From Polaribacter sp. (lineage in GTDB: Bacteria; Bacteroidota; Bacteroidia; Flavobacteriales; Flavobacteriaceae), in the NCBI GenBank assembly GCA_023254055.1, contig JALQYN010000052.1:38831-102830 (forward strand): a stretch of DNA of 64,000 nt, written 5' to 3'. A program made the translations under genes and the position numbers. Below, piece after piece: positions 40,068-50,431 of this stretch; positions within the stretch are counted from its first letter, which is position 1, and each line of letters opens with the position of its first letter. Under the pieces are notes generated by a model, which saw only the letters and a program-made list of their open reading frames with translations, did not search any database and was not told the origin of the DNA.

Positions 40068-40075
40068 TATTTTTG
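40068..40075 (+). promoter_or_regulatory. -7 element TATTTTTG of sucA
   Basis: TAnnTTTG, inside the ORF-track N-terminal extension. Confidence 0.55.
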
Positions 40076-40115
40076 TGTCAGTTATTTTATTATACCAAAA
40101 GTATTAAATAAATAT

Positions 40116-42848
40116 ATGGACAAGTTTTCGTTCTTAAACGCAGTACACACAGGTTTTATAGGAGATTTATATGATCAATATTTAATAAATCCAGATGCTG
40201 TTGAACCAAGTTGGAGGAGTTTTTTTCAAGGTTATGATTTAGCTAATGAAAATTACTCATTAACAGATGATGATGAATTTTACGTAGAAGTTCCTGAAGA
40301 TGTTAAAAAAGAATTTTTAGTAATCGATTTAATAAACGGTTATAGAACTCGTGGGCATTTATTTACCAAAACAAATCCTGTTAGAGAACGAAGAAAATAT
40401 GCTCCTACACTTGCTATTGAAAACTTCGGTTTGTCTCAAAGTGATTTAAATACTGTTTTTAATGCTAGTGAAATTTTAGGTATTGGCCCAAGAGCTTTGT
40501 CTGAAATTATAGAACATTTAGAAAATATTTATTGTGATTCTATTGGTGCAGAATACATGTACTTAAGAAATCCAGAAGAATTAAAATGGTGGCAAAATCG
40601 TTTAAACAAAAACGATAATTCACCTAATTATTCTGTAGACACAAAAAAATACATCCTTCAGAAAGTAAATCAAGCTGTTGGATTTGAAAGCTTTTTACAA
40701 ACTAAATATGTTGGACAAAAACGTTTTTCTTTAGAAGGAGGAGAAGCATTAATCCCTGGTTTAAGTGTTTTGTTAAGAGATGCTTCAGAAAACTATGGCA
40801 TTAAAGAATGTGTTCTTGGAATGGCACATCGTGGTCGATTAAACACACTTGTAAACATCTTTAAAAAACCTGTTAGAGAATTATTTAACGAGTTTGAAGG
40901 AAAAGATTTTGAAGATGAAAATTTAGATGGTGATGTTAAATATCATTTAGGCTTAACATTAAGTAAAACGTATAAAAAAGGACAAAGCATTAAAATGAAT
41001 TTAGTGCCAAATCCATCACATTTAGAAACTGTAGGTGCGGTTGCTGAAGGGATTGCTCGTGCTAAAATCGATAAAAAATACAAAGGAGACAACTCTAGGA
41101 TATTACCAATTATCATTCACGGAGATGCAGCTATTGCAGGACAAGGAATTGTCTATGAAGTTACACAAATGTCTCAGCTAAATGGATATAAAACCGGCGG
41201 AACTATACATGTTGTAGTAAACAATCAAGTTGGTTTTACCACCAATTACTTAGATGCCAGATCAAGCACCTATTGTACAGATGTTGCAAAAGTTACCTTA
41301 TCTCCTGTATTACATGTAAATGCAGATGACGTTGAAGCTGTTTGTCATGCAATGCAAATTGCTATAGAATTTAGAATGAAATTTAAAAGAGATATTTTTA
41401 TAGATCTTTTAGGATATAGAAAATATGGGCATAACGAGGGTGACGAACCTCGTTTTACCCAACCAAACTTATACAGAGCAATTGCCAAGCACAAAAATGT
41501 AAAAGATATTTATGCAGAACAATTACTAAACGAAGGAACCATTACAAAAGAATACTTAACTCAAATTACAAATGAGTTTAAAGCAATGTTAGAGTCTGAG
41601 TTTGATAGAGCAAAAGAAGATTCTACCTCGAAAGTTAGAGAGTTTATGAAAACTACGTGGAAAGATTTTCCGCGTCAAGGAGTAGAATCAATGTTGGCTT
41701 CTGTTGATACAAAATATCCTACAGAAAAATTAAAAAACATCGCCAAGATCGTTTCTACAGTTCCAGAAAATGTAAAGTTTGTAAGAAAAGCAGAACGTAT
41801 TTTACAAGGAAGAGAAAAAATGGTTTTCGAATCTAATCAATTAGATTGGGGAATGGCAGAAACATTGGCTTACGGTTCTTTATTAGAAGAAGGATTTAAC
41901 GTTCGTATTTCTGGTCAGGATGTAGAACGGGGTACTTTTTCGCACAGACATGCTATTTTACGTGATGAGAATTCTGAAGAAAGAATTAATCTTTTAAATA
42001 CTAATTCAGAGAATAAGGGGAATATGACCATTTACAATTCTCATTTATCAGAATATGGTGTTTTAGGGTTTGATTATGGATACGCAATGGCATTTCCAAA
42101 TTGTTTAACCATTTGGGAAGCACAGTTTGGAGATTTCTCTAACGGTGCACAAATTATGTTTGATCAATACATTTCTGCTTCAGAAGATAAATGGAAATTA
42201 CAAAACGGAATCGTAATATTATTGCCACATGGGTATGAAGGACAAGGTTCTGAACATTCATCGGCAAGAATAGAACGTTATTTACAATTATGTGCCATAG
42301 ACAATATGATTGTTGCCAACTGTACAACTCCAGCAAACATGTATCACATCTTGCGTAGACAAATGAAGCGCAATTACAGAAAACCATTGATTGTATTTAC
42401 ACCAAAAAGTTTATTACGTCACCCAAAAGCGATAAATCCGATTGAAGATTTGGCAAACGGAAGTTTTCAAGAAGTAATAGACGATCATTTGGTTGACAAA
42501 TCAACAATTAAAAAAGTAGTATTTTGTATGGGTAAATTCTATTACGATTTACTCGAAGAACGCGAAAAATTAGAAAGAAACGATATTGCTCTTGTAAGAA
42601 TAGAACAATTATTTCCATTACACGAAGAGCAGTTATTAAGTATTATTGATACGTACCCAAATGCAGAGCGTTTTGTTTGGGCACAAGAAGAACCAAAGAA
42701 TATGGGAGCATGGAGTTATATGTTAGAACGTTTCCCTAAATTACGACTAGAAGTTGCTTCAAGAGAATACCATGCAGCTCCAGCAGCAGGTTCTAGCACA
42801 CGTTTTAAAAAGAGACATCAAAAAGTTTTAGACATCGTTTTTGATTAA
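40116..42848 (+). CDS. sucA: 2-oxoglutarate dehydrogenase E1 component
   Basis: MDKFSFLNAVHTGFIGDLYDQYL; GMAHRGRLNTLVNI; HGDAAIAGQGIVYE; start refined from 40065. Confidence 0.96.
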   Translation: MDKFSFLNAVHTGFIGDLYDQYLINPDAVEPSWRSFFQGYDLANENYSLTDDDEFYVEVPEDVKKEFLVIDLINGYRTRGHLFTKTNPVRERRKYAPTLAIENFGLSQSDLNTVFNASEILGIGPRALSEIIEHLENIYCDSIGAEYMYLRNPEELKWWQNRLNKNDNSPNYSVDTKKYILQKVNQAVGFESFLQTKYVGQKRFSLEGGEALIPGLSVLLRDASENYGIKECVLGMAHRGRLNTLVNIFKKPVRELFNEFEGKDFEDENLDGDVKYHLGLTLSKTYKKGQSIKMNLVPNPSHLETVGAVAEGIARAKIDKKYKGDNSRILPIIIHGDAAIAGQGIVYEVTQMSQLNGYKTGGTIHVVVNNQVGFTTNYLDARSSTYCTDVAKVTLSPVLHVNADDVEAVCHAMQIAIEFRMKFKRDIFIDLLGYRKYGHNEGDEPRFTQPNLYRAIAKHKNVKDIYAEQLLNEGTITKEYLTQITNEFKAMLESEFDRAKEDSTSKVREFMKTTWKDFPRQGVESMLASVDTKYPTEKLKNIAKIVSTVPENVKFVRKAERILQGREKMVFESNQLDWGMAETLAYGSLLEEGFNVRISGQDVERGTFSHRHAILRDENSEERINLLNTNSENKGNMTIYNSHLSEYGVLGFDYGYAMAFPNCLTIWEAQFGDFSNGAQIMFDQYISASEDKWKLQNGIVILLPHGYEGQGSEHSSARIERYLQLCAIDNMIVANCTTPANMYHILRRQMKRNYRKPLIVFTPKSLLRHPKAINPIEDLANGSFQEVIDDHLVDKSTIKKVVFCMGKFYYDLLEEREKLERNDIALVRIEQLFPLHEEQLLSIIDTYPNAERFVWAQEEPKNMGAWSYMLERFPKLRLEVASREYHAAPAAGSSTRFKKRHQKVLDIVFD

Positions 42849-42889
42849 AAAAATAAAGAAATTCAGATAAAATATAAAATTCAGTACTG

Positions 42890-44098
42890 ATGATTTTAGA
42901 AATGAAAGTTCCTTCTCCAGGAGAATCGATTACAGAAGTAGAAATAGCAACTTGGTTAGTTGAAGATGGAGATTATGTAGAAAAAGACCAGCCGATTGCA
43001 GAAGTAGATTCTGACAAAGCAACCTTAGAGTTACCAGCTGAAGAAAGCGGAATTATAACCTTAAAAGCTGAAGAAGGCGATGCCGTTGCAGTGGGTGCGG
43101 TAGTTTGTTTAATTGATATGGATGCGGCAAAACCTGAAGGAAATGATGCTCCAAAAACAGCAACAAAACAAGCTCCAAAAGAAGAAGCTAGTACTCCAAA
43201 ACAAGAGGCTGCAACCTATGCTGCAGGAACAGCTTCTCCGGCTGCTAAAAAAATCTTAGCAGAAAAAGGAATTGAAGCAGCGTCTATAAGCGGAACTGGA
43301 AAAGCAGGTAGAATTACAAAAAACGATGCAGAAAATGCGGTGCCAAGTATGGGTACAATGCCTGCAGACGGAACAAGAAATACAGAACGCAAAAAACTAT
43401 CTATGTTGCGTAGAAAAGTTGCGGAACGTTTGGTTTCTGTTAAGAACGAAACAGCCATGTTAACTACGTTTAATGAAGTAAACATGCAACCTATTTTCGA
43501 TTTACGTTCTCAGTATAAAGAAGAATTTAAAGAAAAACACGGTGTTGGTCTAGGCTTTATGTCTTTCTTTACATTAGCAGTTGTAAGAGCTTTACAATTA
43601 TATCCTGATGTAAATTCTATGATTGATGGAGACTTTCAAGTAAAACACGATTTTCAAGATATTTCAATTGCAGTTTCTGGCCCTAAAGGATTGATGGTTC
43701 CAGTAATTAGAAATGCAGAAAAATTAAGTTTTAGAGGTGTAGAAGACGATGTAAAACGTTTGGCAATTAGAGCTCGTGATGGGCAAATAACCATTGACGA
43801 AATGACTGGTGGAACATTTACCATTACCAATGGTGGCGTATTTGGTTCTATGCTGTCTACTCCAATTATAAACCCTCCACAAAGTGGAATTTTAGGAATG
43901 CACAACATTGTAAACAGACCTATGGCTGTTGACGGAAAAGTAGTCATACAACCAATTATGTATGTTGCCTTGTCTTACGATCACAGAATTATTGATGGTA
44001 GAGAATCTGTAGGTTTCTTAGTTGCGGTTAAAGAGGCATTAGAAAACCCAATAGAATTATTGATGGATAATGACGTTAAAAAAGCTTTAGAATTATAA
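42890..44098 (+). CDS. sucB: Dihydrolipoyllysine succinyltransferase (2-OGDH E2)
   Basis: Lipoyl [34 protein letters not shown]. Confidence 0.96.
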   Translation: MILEMKVPSPGESITEVEIATWLVEDGDYVEKDQPIAEVDSDKATLELPAEESGIITLKAEEGDAVAVGAVVCLIDMDAAKPEGNDAPKTATKQAPKEEASTPKQEAATYAAGTASPAAKKILAEKGIEAASISGTGKAGRITKNDAENAVPSMGTMPADGTRNTERKKLSMLRRKVAERLVSVKNETAMLTTFNEVNMQPIFDLRSQYKEEFKEKHGVGLGFMSFFTLAVVRALQLYPDVNSMIDGDFQVKHDFQDISIAVSGPKGLMVPVIRNAEKLSFRGVEDDVKRLAIRARDGQITIDEMTGGTFTITNGGVFGSMLSTPIINPPQSGILGMHNIVNRPMAVDGKVVIQPIMYVALSYDHRIIDGRESVGFLVAVKEALENPIELLMDNDVKKALEL

Positions 44099-44330
44099 CA
44101 TTCTAGCACCTATTACAAAATAAAAATCCTGCACTCTGTGTGGGATTTTTTGTTTGCCAAATTAATTTAGCTTGTTTCTAATCTTAAAAAAGATAACTTC
44201 GCTATCTACTGATTTAAAACCTTAAAATGTTTGATGTCATAAAAGAAAGCAAAACTTAAAAAATTCCGAATCCTTTTTAACTTGTTTCTATACTCCTTTT
44301 TCGGTAACTTGGTTCACTTTTGAGTTTTCC

Positions 44331-45515
44331 ATGAATGTTTCTAAACATGTACTTCCTATAATTGTAATTTCACAATTCTTCTGCACCTCTTTGTGGTTTG
44401 CAGGAAACGGAATTATGAGTGAGCTGACAACGAGTTTCGGACTTGAACAAAGAGCTTTAGGACATTTGACATCCATGGTTCAATTTGGGTTTATCATAGG
44501 TACATTTATCTTTGCACTTTTATCTGTAGCAGATCGATTTTCGCCTTCTAAAGTTTTTTTTGTTTGTGCCTTGCTGGGTGCAGCATTTAACATAAGTATT
44601 ATCTGGAAAGGCAATACCTACGCAAGCATTCTAATCTTTCGCTTTTTTACAGGTTTTTTCCTCGCAGGGATTTATCCTGTCGGAATGAAAATAGCTGCTG
44701 ACTATTTTGAAAAAGGACTTGGAAAGTCGTTAGGTTTTTTAGTAGGTGCCCTTGTACTCGGAACAGCGCTCCCCCATTTGTTAAAAGACCTTAAAGGTGA
44801 ACTTCCTTGGGAGTTTGTATTGTTGATTACTTCTTCTTTTGCAGTGATAGGTGGTGTTTTGATGATTAGCACTATACCTGATGGACCTCATCGAAAACCT
44901 AGTCAGAAATTAAATCTTTTAGCAATCCCAAAAATCTTTAAAGGAAAGCGTTTCCGTGCTGCTGCTTTTGGGTATTTTGGCCATATGTGGGAGTTGTATG
45001 CTTTCTGGGCATTTGTTCCGGTAATACTGCTTTACTATGCTGAAATGCATCCTAACGTTTCTTTTAATATTCCTTTGCTATCATTCTTCGTTATTGGAGT
45101 TGGCAGTGTTGCTTGTGTTTTAGGAGGTTATTTAGCGCAAAAAATAGGCGTTAAGCAAGTAGCATTCATTTCGTTATTGTTATCCTGTTTCTGTTGCCTT
45201 ATCTCTCCACTACTCTTTCTAGTAGAATCAGAAGTAGTATTCATTGCTTTTCTTCTTTTTTGGGGCATGGTGGTTATTGCAGATTCTCCACTCTTCTCAA
45301 CCCTAGTGGCACAAAATGCCCCTTCAGAATTAAAAGGTACTGCTTTGACAATTGTAAATTCTATTGGTTTTGCAATAACAATAATGAGCATTCAATTTAT
45401 AAATGAATTAAAAGAATTCACAAACTCAAGCAACATCTTTATCCTTTTAGCTTTAGGTCCTATATTGGGTTTAATAGCCTTGTGGAAAGAGAGAACCACA
45501 GCTACCAAAACCTAA
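44331..45515 (+). CDS. MFS transporter
   Basis: 12-TM pattern, FRFFTGFFLAGIYPVGMKIAADYF. Confidence 0.88.
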   Translation: MNVSKHVLPIIVISQFFCTSLWFAGNGIMSELTTSFGLEQRALGHLTSMVQFGFIIGTFIFALLSVADRFSPSKVFFVCALLGAAFNISIIWKGNTYASILIFRFFTGFFLAGIYPVGMKIAADYFEKGLGKSLGFLVGALVLGTALPHLLKDLKGELPWEFVLLITSSFAVIGGVLMISTIPDGPHRKPSQKLNLLAIPKIFKGKRFRAAAFGYFGHMWELYAFWAFVPVILLYYAEMHPNVSFNIPLLSFFVIGVGSVACVLGGYLAQKIGVKQVAFISLLLSCFCCLISPLLFLVESEVVFIAFLLFWGMVVIADSPLFSTLVAQNAPSELKGTALTIVNSIGFAITIMSIQFINELKEFTNSSNIFILLALGPILGLIALWKERTTATKT

Positions 45516-45611
45516 ACTACTTTAACATACAGTTTAAAAAAATCCAACTACTTTATTTGTATTTTTTTATGCAGTTAAATTGATTGTTTATCTTGCAACA
45601 AAAAAGCTACA

Positions 45612-48017
45612 ATGCCAAAAAACCCTGAATTAGAACTTGCCTTACAGTTTATAGAAAAAACAGATCGAAATCTGTTTATCACCGGAAAAGCAGGTACAGG
45701 AAAAACTACTTTTTTACATCAAATTAAAAACGAGTCTTTGAAAAGAATGGTGGTGGTTGCTCCTACGGGTGTGGCAGCCATTAATGCCAAAGGTGTTACC
45801 ATACATTCGTTTTTTCAAATGCCTTTTGGCCCTATTTTACCAAATCAGATTGCCAATACATCCAATGCGCAACGGAAGTTCTCTAAAACAAAAATTGACA
45901 TCATCAAATCTTTAGATTTAATCATTATTGATGAAATAAGCATGGTTAGAGCAGATTTGTTAGACGGAATTGACCAAGTGATGCGCAGATATAAAAATAG
46001 AAATAAAGTGTTTGGTGGTGCTCAAGTATTGATGATTGGAGATTTGCAACAATTAGCACCTGTAGTAAAACAAAATGAATGGAGTTTATTGCAACAACAT
46101 TACAATACCGTTTATTTTTTTAGTTCAAAAGCCTATCAGGAAGCCAATGTGGTTTCTATAGAATTGAAACACATTTATCGTCAGAAGAATGAAAAATTTA
46201 TTGAAATTTTAAATGAAATTAGAAACGATACTTTATCCTCTGCTTCTGCAAAAACGTTAAACGAACGTTACAACCCAACCTTTTCTCCTAAAAAAGAAGA
46301 TGGATATATTACCTTAACAACACATAATAACAGAGCCAATTTAATTAACGATTCTGAGCTGAATCAACTCAAAACTAAAAGCTACTTTTTTAAAGCAGAT
46401 GTCTCTGGGAAATTCAACGAAAACTCGTATCCAAATGATGAAAAACTGGAATTAAAAGTGGGTGCTCAAGTGATGTTTATTAAAAATGATTCTTCCCAAG
46501 AAAAAAGATATTACAACGGAAAAATAGGAATCATCACAGACATCTCTCGAGAAAATGTTACAGTACAATGTGCGAATGAAATAGATGAAATTGTAACAGA
46601 AAAAGAGACTTGGGAGAATATCAATTACTCCATCAATGAAGAAACCAAAGAAATCAAAGAAGATGTTACAGGCTCGTTTTCTCAAATTCCGTTACGTTTA
46701 GCTTGGGCAATTACCATTCATAAAAGTCAGGGGTTAACCTTTGAAAAAGCAGTAATTGATGCCGAAGCTTCGTTTGCACACGGACAAACTTATGTGGCAT
46801 TGAGCAGATGTACCTCTTTAGAAGGCTTGGTGCTGAAAACACCCATTTCTGAAAATGCCATTATAAATGATAGAACCGTTGGGGTTTTTAATGATAGTGT
46901 AGAAGAAAATCATCCTGATGAACACATTTTAAACGAATCTGAAAAACAATTTCAACTCAATTTAATTTCTGAATTGTTTGATTATCAGCATTTTTTATAT
47001 CCAGTTTCTAGATTAATAGACATTTATTACAAACATAAAAGTAGCATAAAAGGAGATGTTATTGAGCAACTACAAGCCATAAAAGATGAAGGAGTTGTAG
47101 CGCTGATGAAAGTTGCAAACGGATTTAAAAATCAATTAACTACAATTTCTGAAGACGGAATTCTCCCAGAAAACAGCTCACAAATTCAAGAGCGATTTAC
47201 AAAAGGGGTAGATTATTTTTTAACACATACCATAAAAAATATCGTTCAGCCATTCTCAAAAATTTCTTTTTCTTCTGATAACAAAGCCGTAAAAAAAGAT
47301 TTTGACAAGCAGTATGAGGCACTCCAAGAAATACTAGCTGTAAAAGTGTTCGCTCTTCAAAAAATGACGGATGGTTTTAAAACAAAAGCCTATTTAAAAG
47401 TAAGAGCCGATGCTGTTTTACAAGATGTAGAGAAACCTAAAAAGAAAAAAGTTGCTTCTAAACGCGACCCTATAATAGCATTAAAATTAAGAGAGCTTAG
47501 AGATGACATTGCCAAAGCAGAAAACATTCCGCATTTTCAAATCTTTACACAAGAAACGTTGTATTTGACGTGTGATGAATTGCCTAGAACAGAAAAAGAG
47601 CTCTTAAAAATTAACGGAATGGGGAAAATTCGCGTTCAAAAATATGGGGAAGAAATTTTAGATTTAATTAATGCTTATTGTAAAGAGAATGGCATCAATC
47701 ATTTAAATCAACAAAAAAGAGAAGATAAAAAACCCACAAAACAGGTTACTTTTGAACTATTCAAAAGCGGATTGTCTGTAAAAGATATTGCCAAGGAACG
47801 CAGTTTAACAACTGGAACTGTTGAAAGTCATTTGGCAAGTTATATTCCGTCTGGAGATGTAAATATTCTAGAGTTAATAGAATTAAAGCGTTATAAAAAA
47901 CTCATGACTGCTATTGAGAATACTGAATTTAAAAACTTAACAGAACTCAAAGAAAAAGTAGACAAGAGTTTTACTTTTATGGAGTTAAGAATGGTTTTAC
48001 TCTCAAGAGAAGTTTAA
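45612..48017 (+). CDS. PIF1-like helicase with HRDC and RecQ-type C-terminal helix-turn-helix
   Basis: ITGKAGTGKTTFLHQ, VVVAPTGVAAINAKGVTIHSFF, IIDEISMVRADLLD; C-terminal HRDC-like and HTH_40-like segments. Confidence 0.9.
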   Translation: MPKNPELELALQFIEKTDRNLFITGKAGTGKTTFLHQIKNESLKRMVVVAPTGVAAINAKGVTIHSFFQMPFGPILPNQIANTSNAQRKFSKTKIDIIKSLDLIIIDEISMVRADLLDGIDQVMRRYKNRNKVFGGAQVLMIGDLQQLAPVVKQNEWSLLQQHYNTVYFFSSKAYQEANVVSIELKHIYRQKNEKFIEILNEIRNDTLSSASAKTLNERYNPTFSPKKEDGYITLTTHNNRANLINDSELNQLKTKSYFFKADVSGKFNENSYPNDEKLELKVGAQVMFIKNDSSQEKRYYNGKIGIITDISRENVTVQCANEIDEIVTEKETWENINYSINEETKEIKEDVTGSFSQIPLRLAWAITIHKSQGLTFEKAVIDAEASFAHGQTYVALSRCTSLEGLVLKTPISENAIINDRTVGVFNDSVEENHPDEHILNESEKQFQLNLISELFDYQHFLYPVSRLIDIYYKHKSSIKGDVIEQLQAIKDEGVVALMKVANGFKNQLTTISEDGILPENSSQIQERFTKGVDYFLTHTIKNIVQPFSKISFSSDNKAVKKDFDKQYEALQEILAVKVFALQKMTDGFKTKAYLKVRADAVLQDVEKPKKKKVASKRDPIIALKLRELRDDIAKAENIPHFQIFTQETLYLTCDELPRTEKELLKINGMGKIRVQKYGEEILDLINAYCKENGINHLNQQKREDKKPTKQVTFELFKSGLSVKDIAKERSLTTGTVESHLASYIPSGDVNILELIELKRYKKLMTAIENTEFKNLTELKEKVDKSFTFMELRMVLLSREV

Positions 48018-48029
48018 AATTATATTCAA

Positions 48030-48063
48030 TAAAAAAAACCGAGTAAAATATACTCGGTTTTTT
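48030..48063. terminator. Bidirectional terminator between convergent genes
   Basis: aaaaaaaccgagtaaaatatactcggtttttta. Confidence 0.85.
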
Positions 48064-48083
48064 AAAAAGCTTTTAAACTTTTA

Positions 48084-50351
48084 TTATTCTTCTATTTCTG
48101 CTCCTACTATAGATATGTGAAACTCTTGATATGTTTCCAATAAGCTCATTATAGCAGTTAGCAAGTCTTTTGTTTCTAACAATATACTAAAGTATAAGGT
48201 AGTGTTCTTAGGACTTGTTTCTTCTGTTCTAATTCTTGCTACTTGATTTTCAATTGATTTAGAAACATCATCTAACAATTCTTGTTTTGCTTCTAAAATA
48301 TCGTCTAATTTTTGGAAATTTCTAGTTTCAAAAACAGTGCTAATTTTTTCTAATAAAGCGTGTAATTCTTTATCAATAATTGTCAACTCTTTCAATTGTC
48401 CCTTTTTAAGGTTCTTATGATTGTTGTTAACGTGTTTAAAACTAGATTTAGAAATATAGCCAATAGATTGAGCAACATCTTGTAAATACCCAAGAACTAA
48501 AAGATAAAATCTACTTGCATGTAAAGACGTTTCATCTAATGATTTGATAAAATAGAAAACACCGTCTTTTAAACTTTCAATTTCATCATTTAATTTCCCG
48601 ACGTGTTTGTCTGTTTTACGCAGCTTATTTAAATCATGCGTTGCTAAATCGGCCACAACATTGCTATACAACTTGTTCACTCTATTTGCAACCTCTGCAA
48701 TATGATCTGAACTTTCTTCAATTACCCCATTGATGGTAATTAATTCGGCTCTCTCAATATACATTTGTTCTTTCTTTTCTTTGTTTCTTTTTGTGTGTCT
48801 AATTGAGTTTCTTGCAATCAATACGAATACTACTAAAAGTAAAATACCAACCATTACAATTCCTCCTAAGTTGATTAAATAAGCAACTGTTGCCGCTGCA
48901 ACAAAGGCAACTAAAGCTGTCATAAACCAACCACCAATAACGTTTAACACTCCAGCAACTCTATATACAGCACTTTCTCTTCCCCATGCTCTATCGGCTA
49001 ATGATGTTCCCATTGCAACCATAAAAGTTACATAGGTTGTAGATAAAGGTAATTTTAATGAAGTACCTACAGAAATTAAGATCCCTGCAACGATAAGGTT
49101 CACAGAAGCTCTGATCATATCAAAAGCAGGCATTTCATAGGTTTTATCTTTTGATAAAGGAATTACTGGTTTTTGAAATTTAGAATCTACAAATGCTAAC
49201 ATTTTCTTTGGAAATAAGATACTAATTCCTTTATTTAAGCCCATTGCTCCTCTAACAACAACTCTAGACATTGGGTTGGGTTGAAATTTTTCGTGCCCTT
49301 CTCCTTGACGAGATAAGTTGATTCCTGTTTCAATAACTGTTTTTGCTTTTTTAGAAGTCCAAATAGTCACTACCATTACAGCACCTGCAATTAATAACAT
49401 CCATACATTAGACGGAACTTTTTTCCCTAAAACACCCATTGAAAAAGCGTCAGCTGCAAGTCCAGACGCTTGCCATGCTTCATAAGAATTCCATGCTGCA
49501 ATTGGCACACCAATAAAGTTTACCAAATCGTTTCCAGCAAAAGCCAAGGCTAAAGAAAAAGTACCTATTCCAATAATTATTTTTAAAACATTTACTTTAA
49601 ATACTGAAATTAATACTTGAGATATTAATGACCAAAAGGCAAAACCAATCAATAAAATAAGAGCTAAATTTCCTTCTATTAGGTGTTTTACTTCACTATA
49701 ATATGGTGTTCCTTTTAATCCTTTAATTATAATAAAATACGTAATTGCTGTAATTGCAAATCCTCCAAACAATGCATTGATATAACTAGGTCTTTTTTCA
49801 ATATGAAAAGAATAGATCATTCTTGAAAAAAACTGAACTATTGCTCCCACAGAAAATGCGACGACCACAGAAAGTAAAATACCAAAGATGATAAACATTG
49901 CTGTTTCTGTATTGATATACTTTCCTAAACTTGCTGCTGTTTCTCCACTATCTGAAGTATATATTTTTATCAAAGCCATAGCAACTGCTGCTCCTAACAA
50001 TTCGAAAACAATCGAAACTGTTGTAGAAGTTGGCATCCCTAACGAATTAAATACATCCAATAATAAAATATCTGTAATCATTACCGCCATAAAGATGTAC
50101 ATGATTTCATTGAAGTAGAATTCGCTCGGAACAAAAATTCCTTTTCTCGCAACTTCCATCATTCCGCTTGAGGTAACAGAACCTACAAAAACTCCTAAAC
50201 TGGCAATAATTAAAATTTTCTTAACTGATAGGGCTTTTGAGCCAATAGCAGAGTTTAAAAAGTTAACGGCATCGTTACTTACCCCAACTACTAAATCGAT
50301 AATTGCTAAAACTGTTAAAGCAATCAGCATTAAAATGTATGGATTTTCCAT
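48084..50351 (-). CDS. PiT family inorganic phosphate transporter with C-terminal PhoU-like domain
   Basis: GVSNDAVNFLNSAIGSKALS and AFAGNDLVNFIGVPIAA signatures; about 230-aa helical cytoplasmic tail. Confidence 0.92.
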   Translation of the reverse strand: MENPYILMLIALTVLAIIDLVVGVSNDAVNFLNSAIGSKALSVKKILIIASLGVFVGSVTSSGMMEVARKGIFVPSEFYFNEIMYIFMAVMITDILLLDVFNSLGMPTSTTVSIVFELLGAAVAMALIKIYTSDSGETAASLGKYINTETAMFIIFGILLSVVVAFSVGAIVQFFSRMIYSFHIEKRPSYINALFGGFAITAITYFIIIKGLKGTPYYSEVKHLIEGNLALILLIGFAFWSLISQVLISVFKVNVLKIIIGIGTFSLALAFAGNDLVNFIGVPIAAWNSYEAWQASGLAADAFSMGVLGKKVPSNVWMLLIAGAVMVVTIWTSKKAKTVIETGINLSRQGEGHEKFQPNPMSRVVVRGAMGLNKGISILFPKKMLAFVDSKFQKPVIPLSKDKTYEMPAFDMIRASVNLIVAGILISVGTSLKLPLSTTYVTFMVAMGTSLADRAWGRESAVYRVAGVLNVIGGWFMTALVAFVAAATVAYLINLGGIVMVGILLLVVFVLIARNSIRHTKRNKEKKEQMYIERAELITINGVIEESSDHIAEVANRVNKLYSNVVADLATHDLNKLRKTDKHVGKLNDEIESLKDGVFYFIKSLDETSLHASRFYLLVLGYLQDVAQSIGYISKSSFKHVNNNHKNLKKGQLKELTIIDKELHALLEKISTVFETRNFQKLDDILEAKQELLDDVSKSIENQVARIRTEETSPKNTTLYFSILLETKDLLTAIMSLLETYQEFHISIVGAEIEE

Positions 50352-50431
50352 ATGTATCTCTTTTATTTTTTGTTTACAAATTTATATACATCGTAACTAC
50401 CCAATGTTACGCTTATGTTATTTTTTATCAT

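Noticed and set aside
44113-44152. Possible terminator after sucB (aatcctgcactctgtgtgggatttttt)
   Set aside because: Stem is short and imperfect; not confident enough to list as a feature.
45194-45406. 70-aa plus ORF in the MFS gene
   Set aside because: Alternative-frame ORF within a well-supported transporter CDS.
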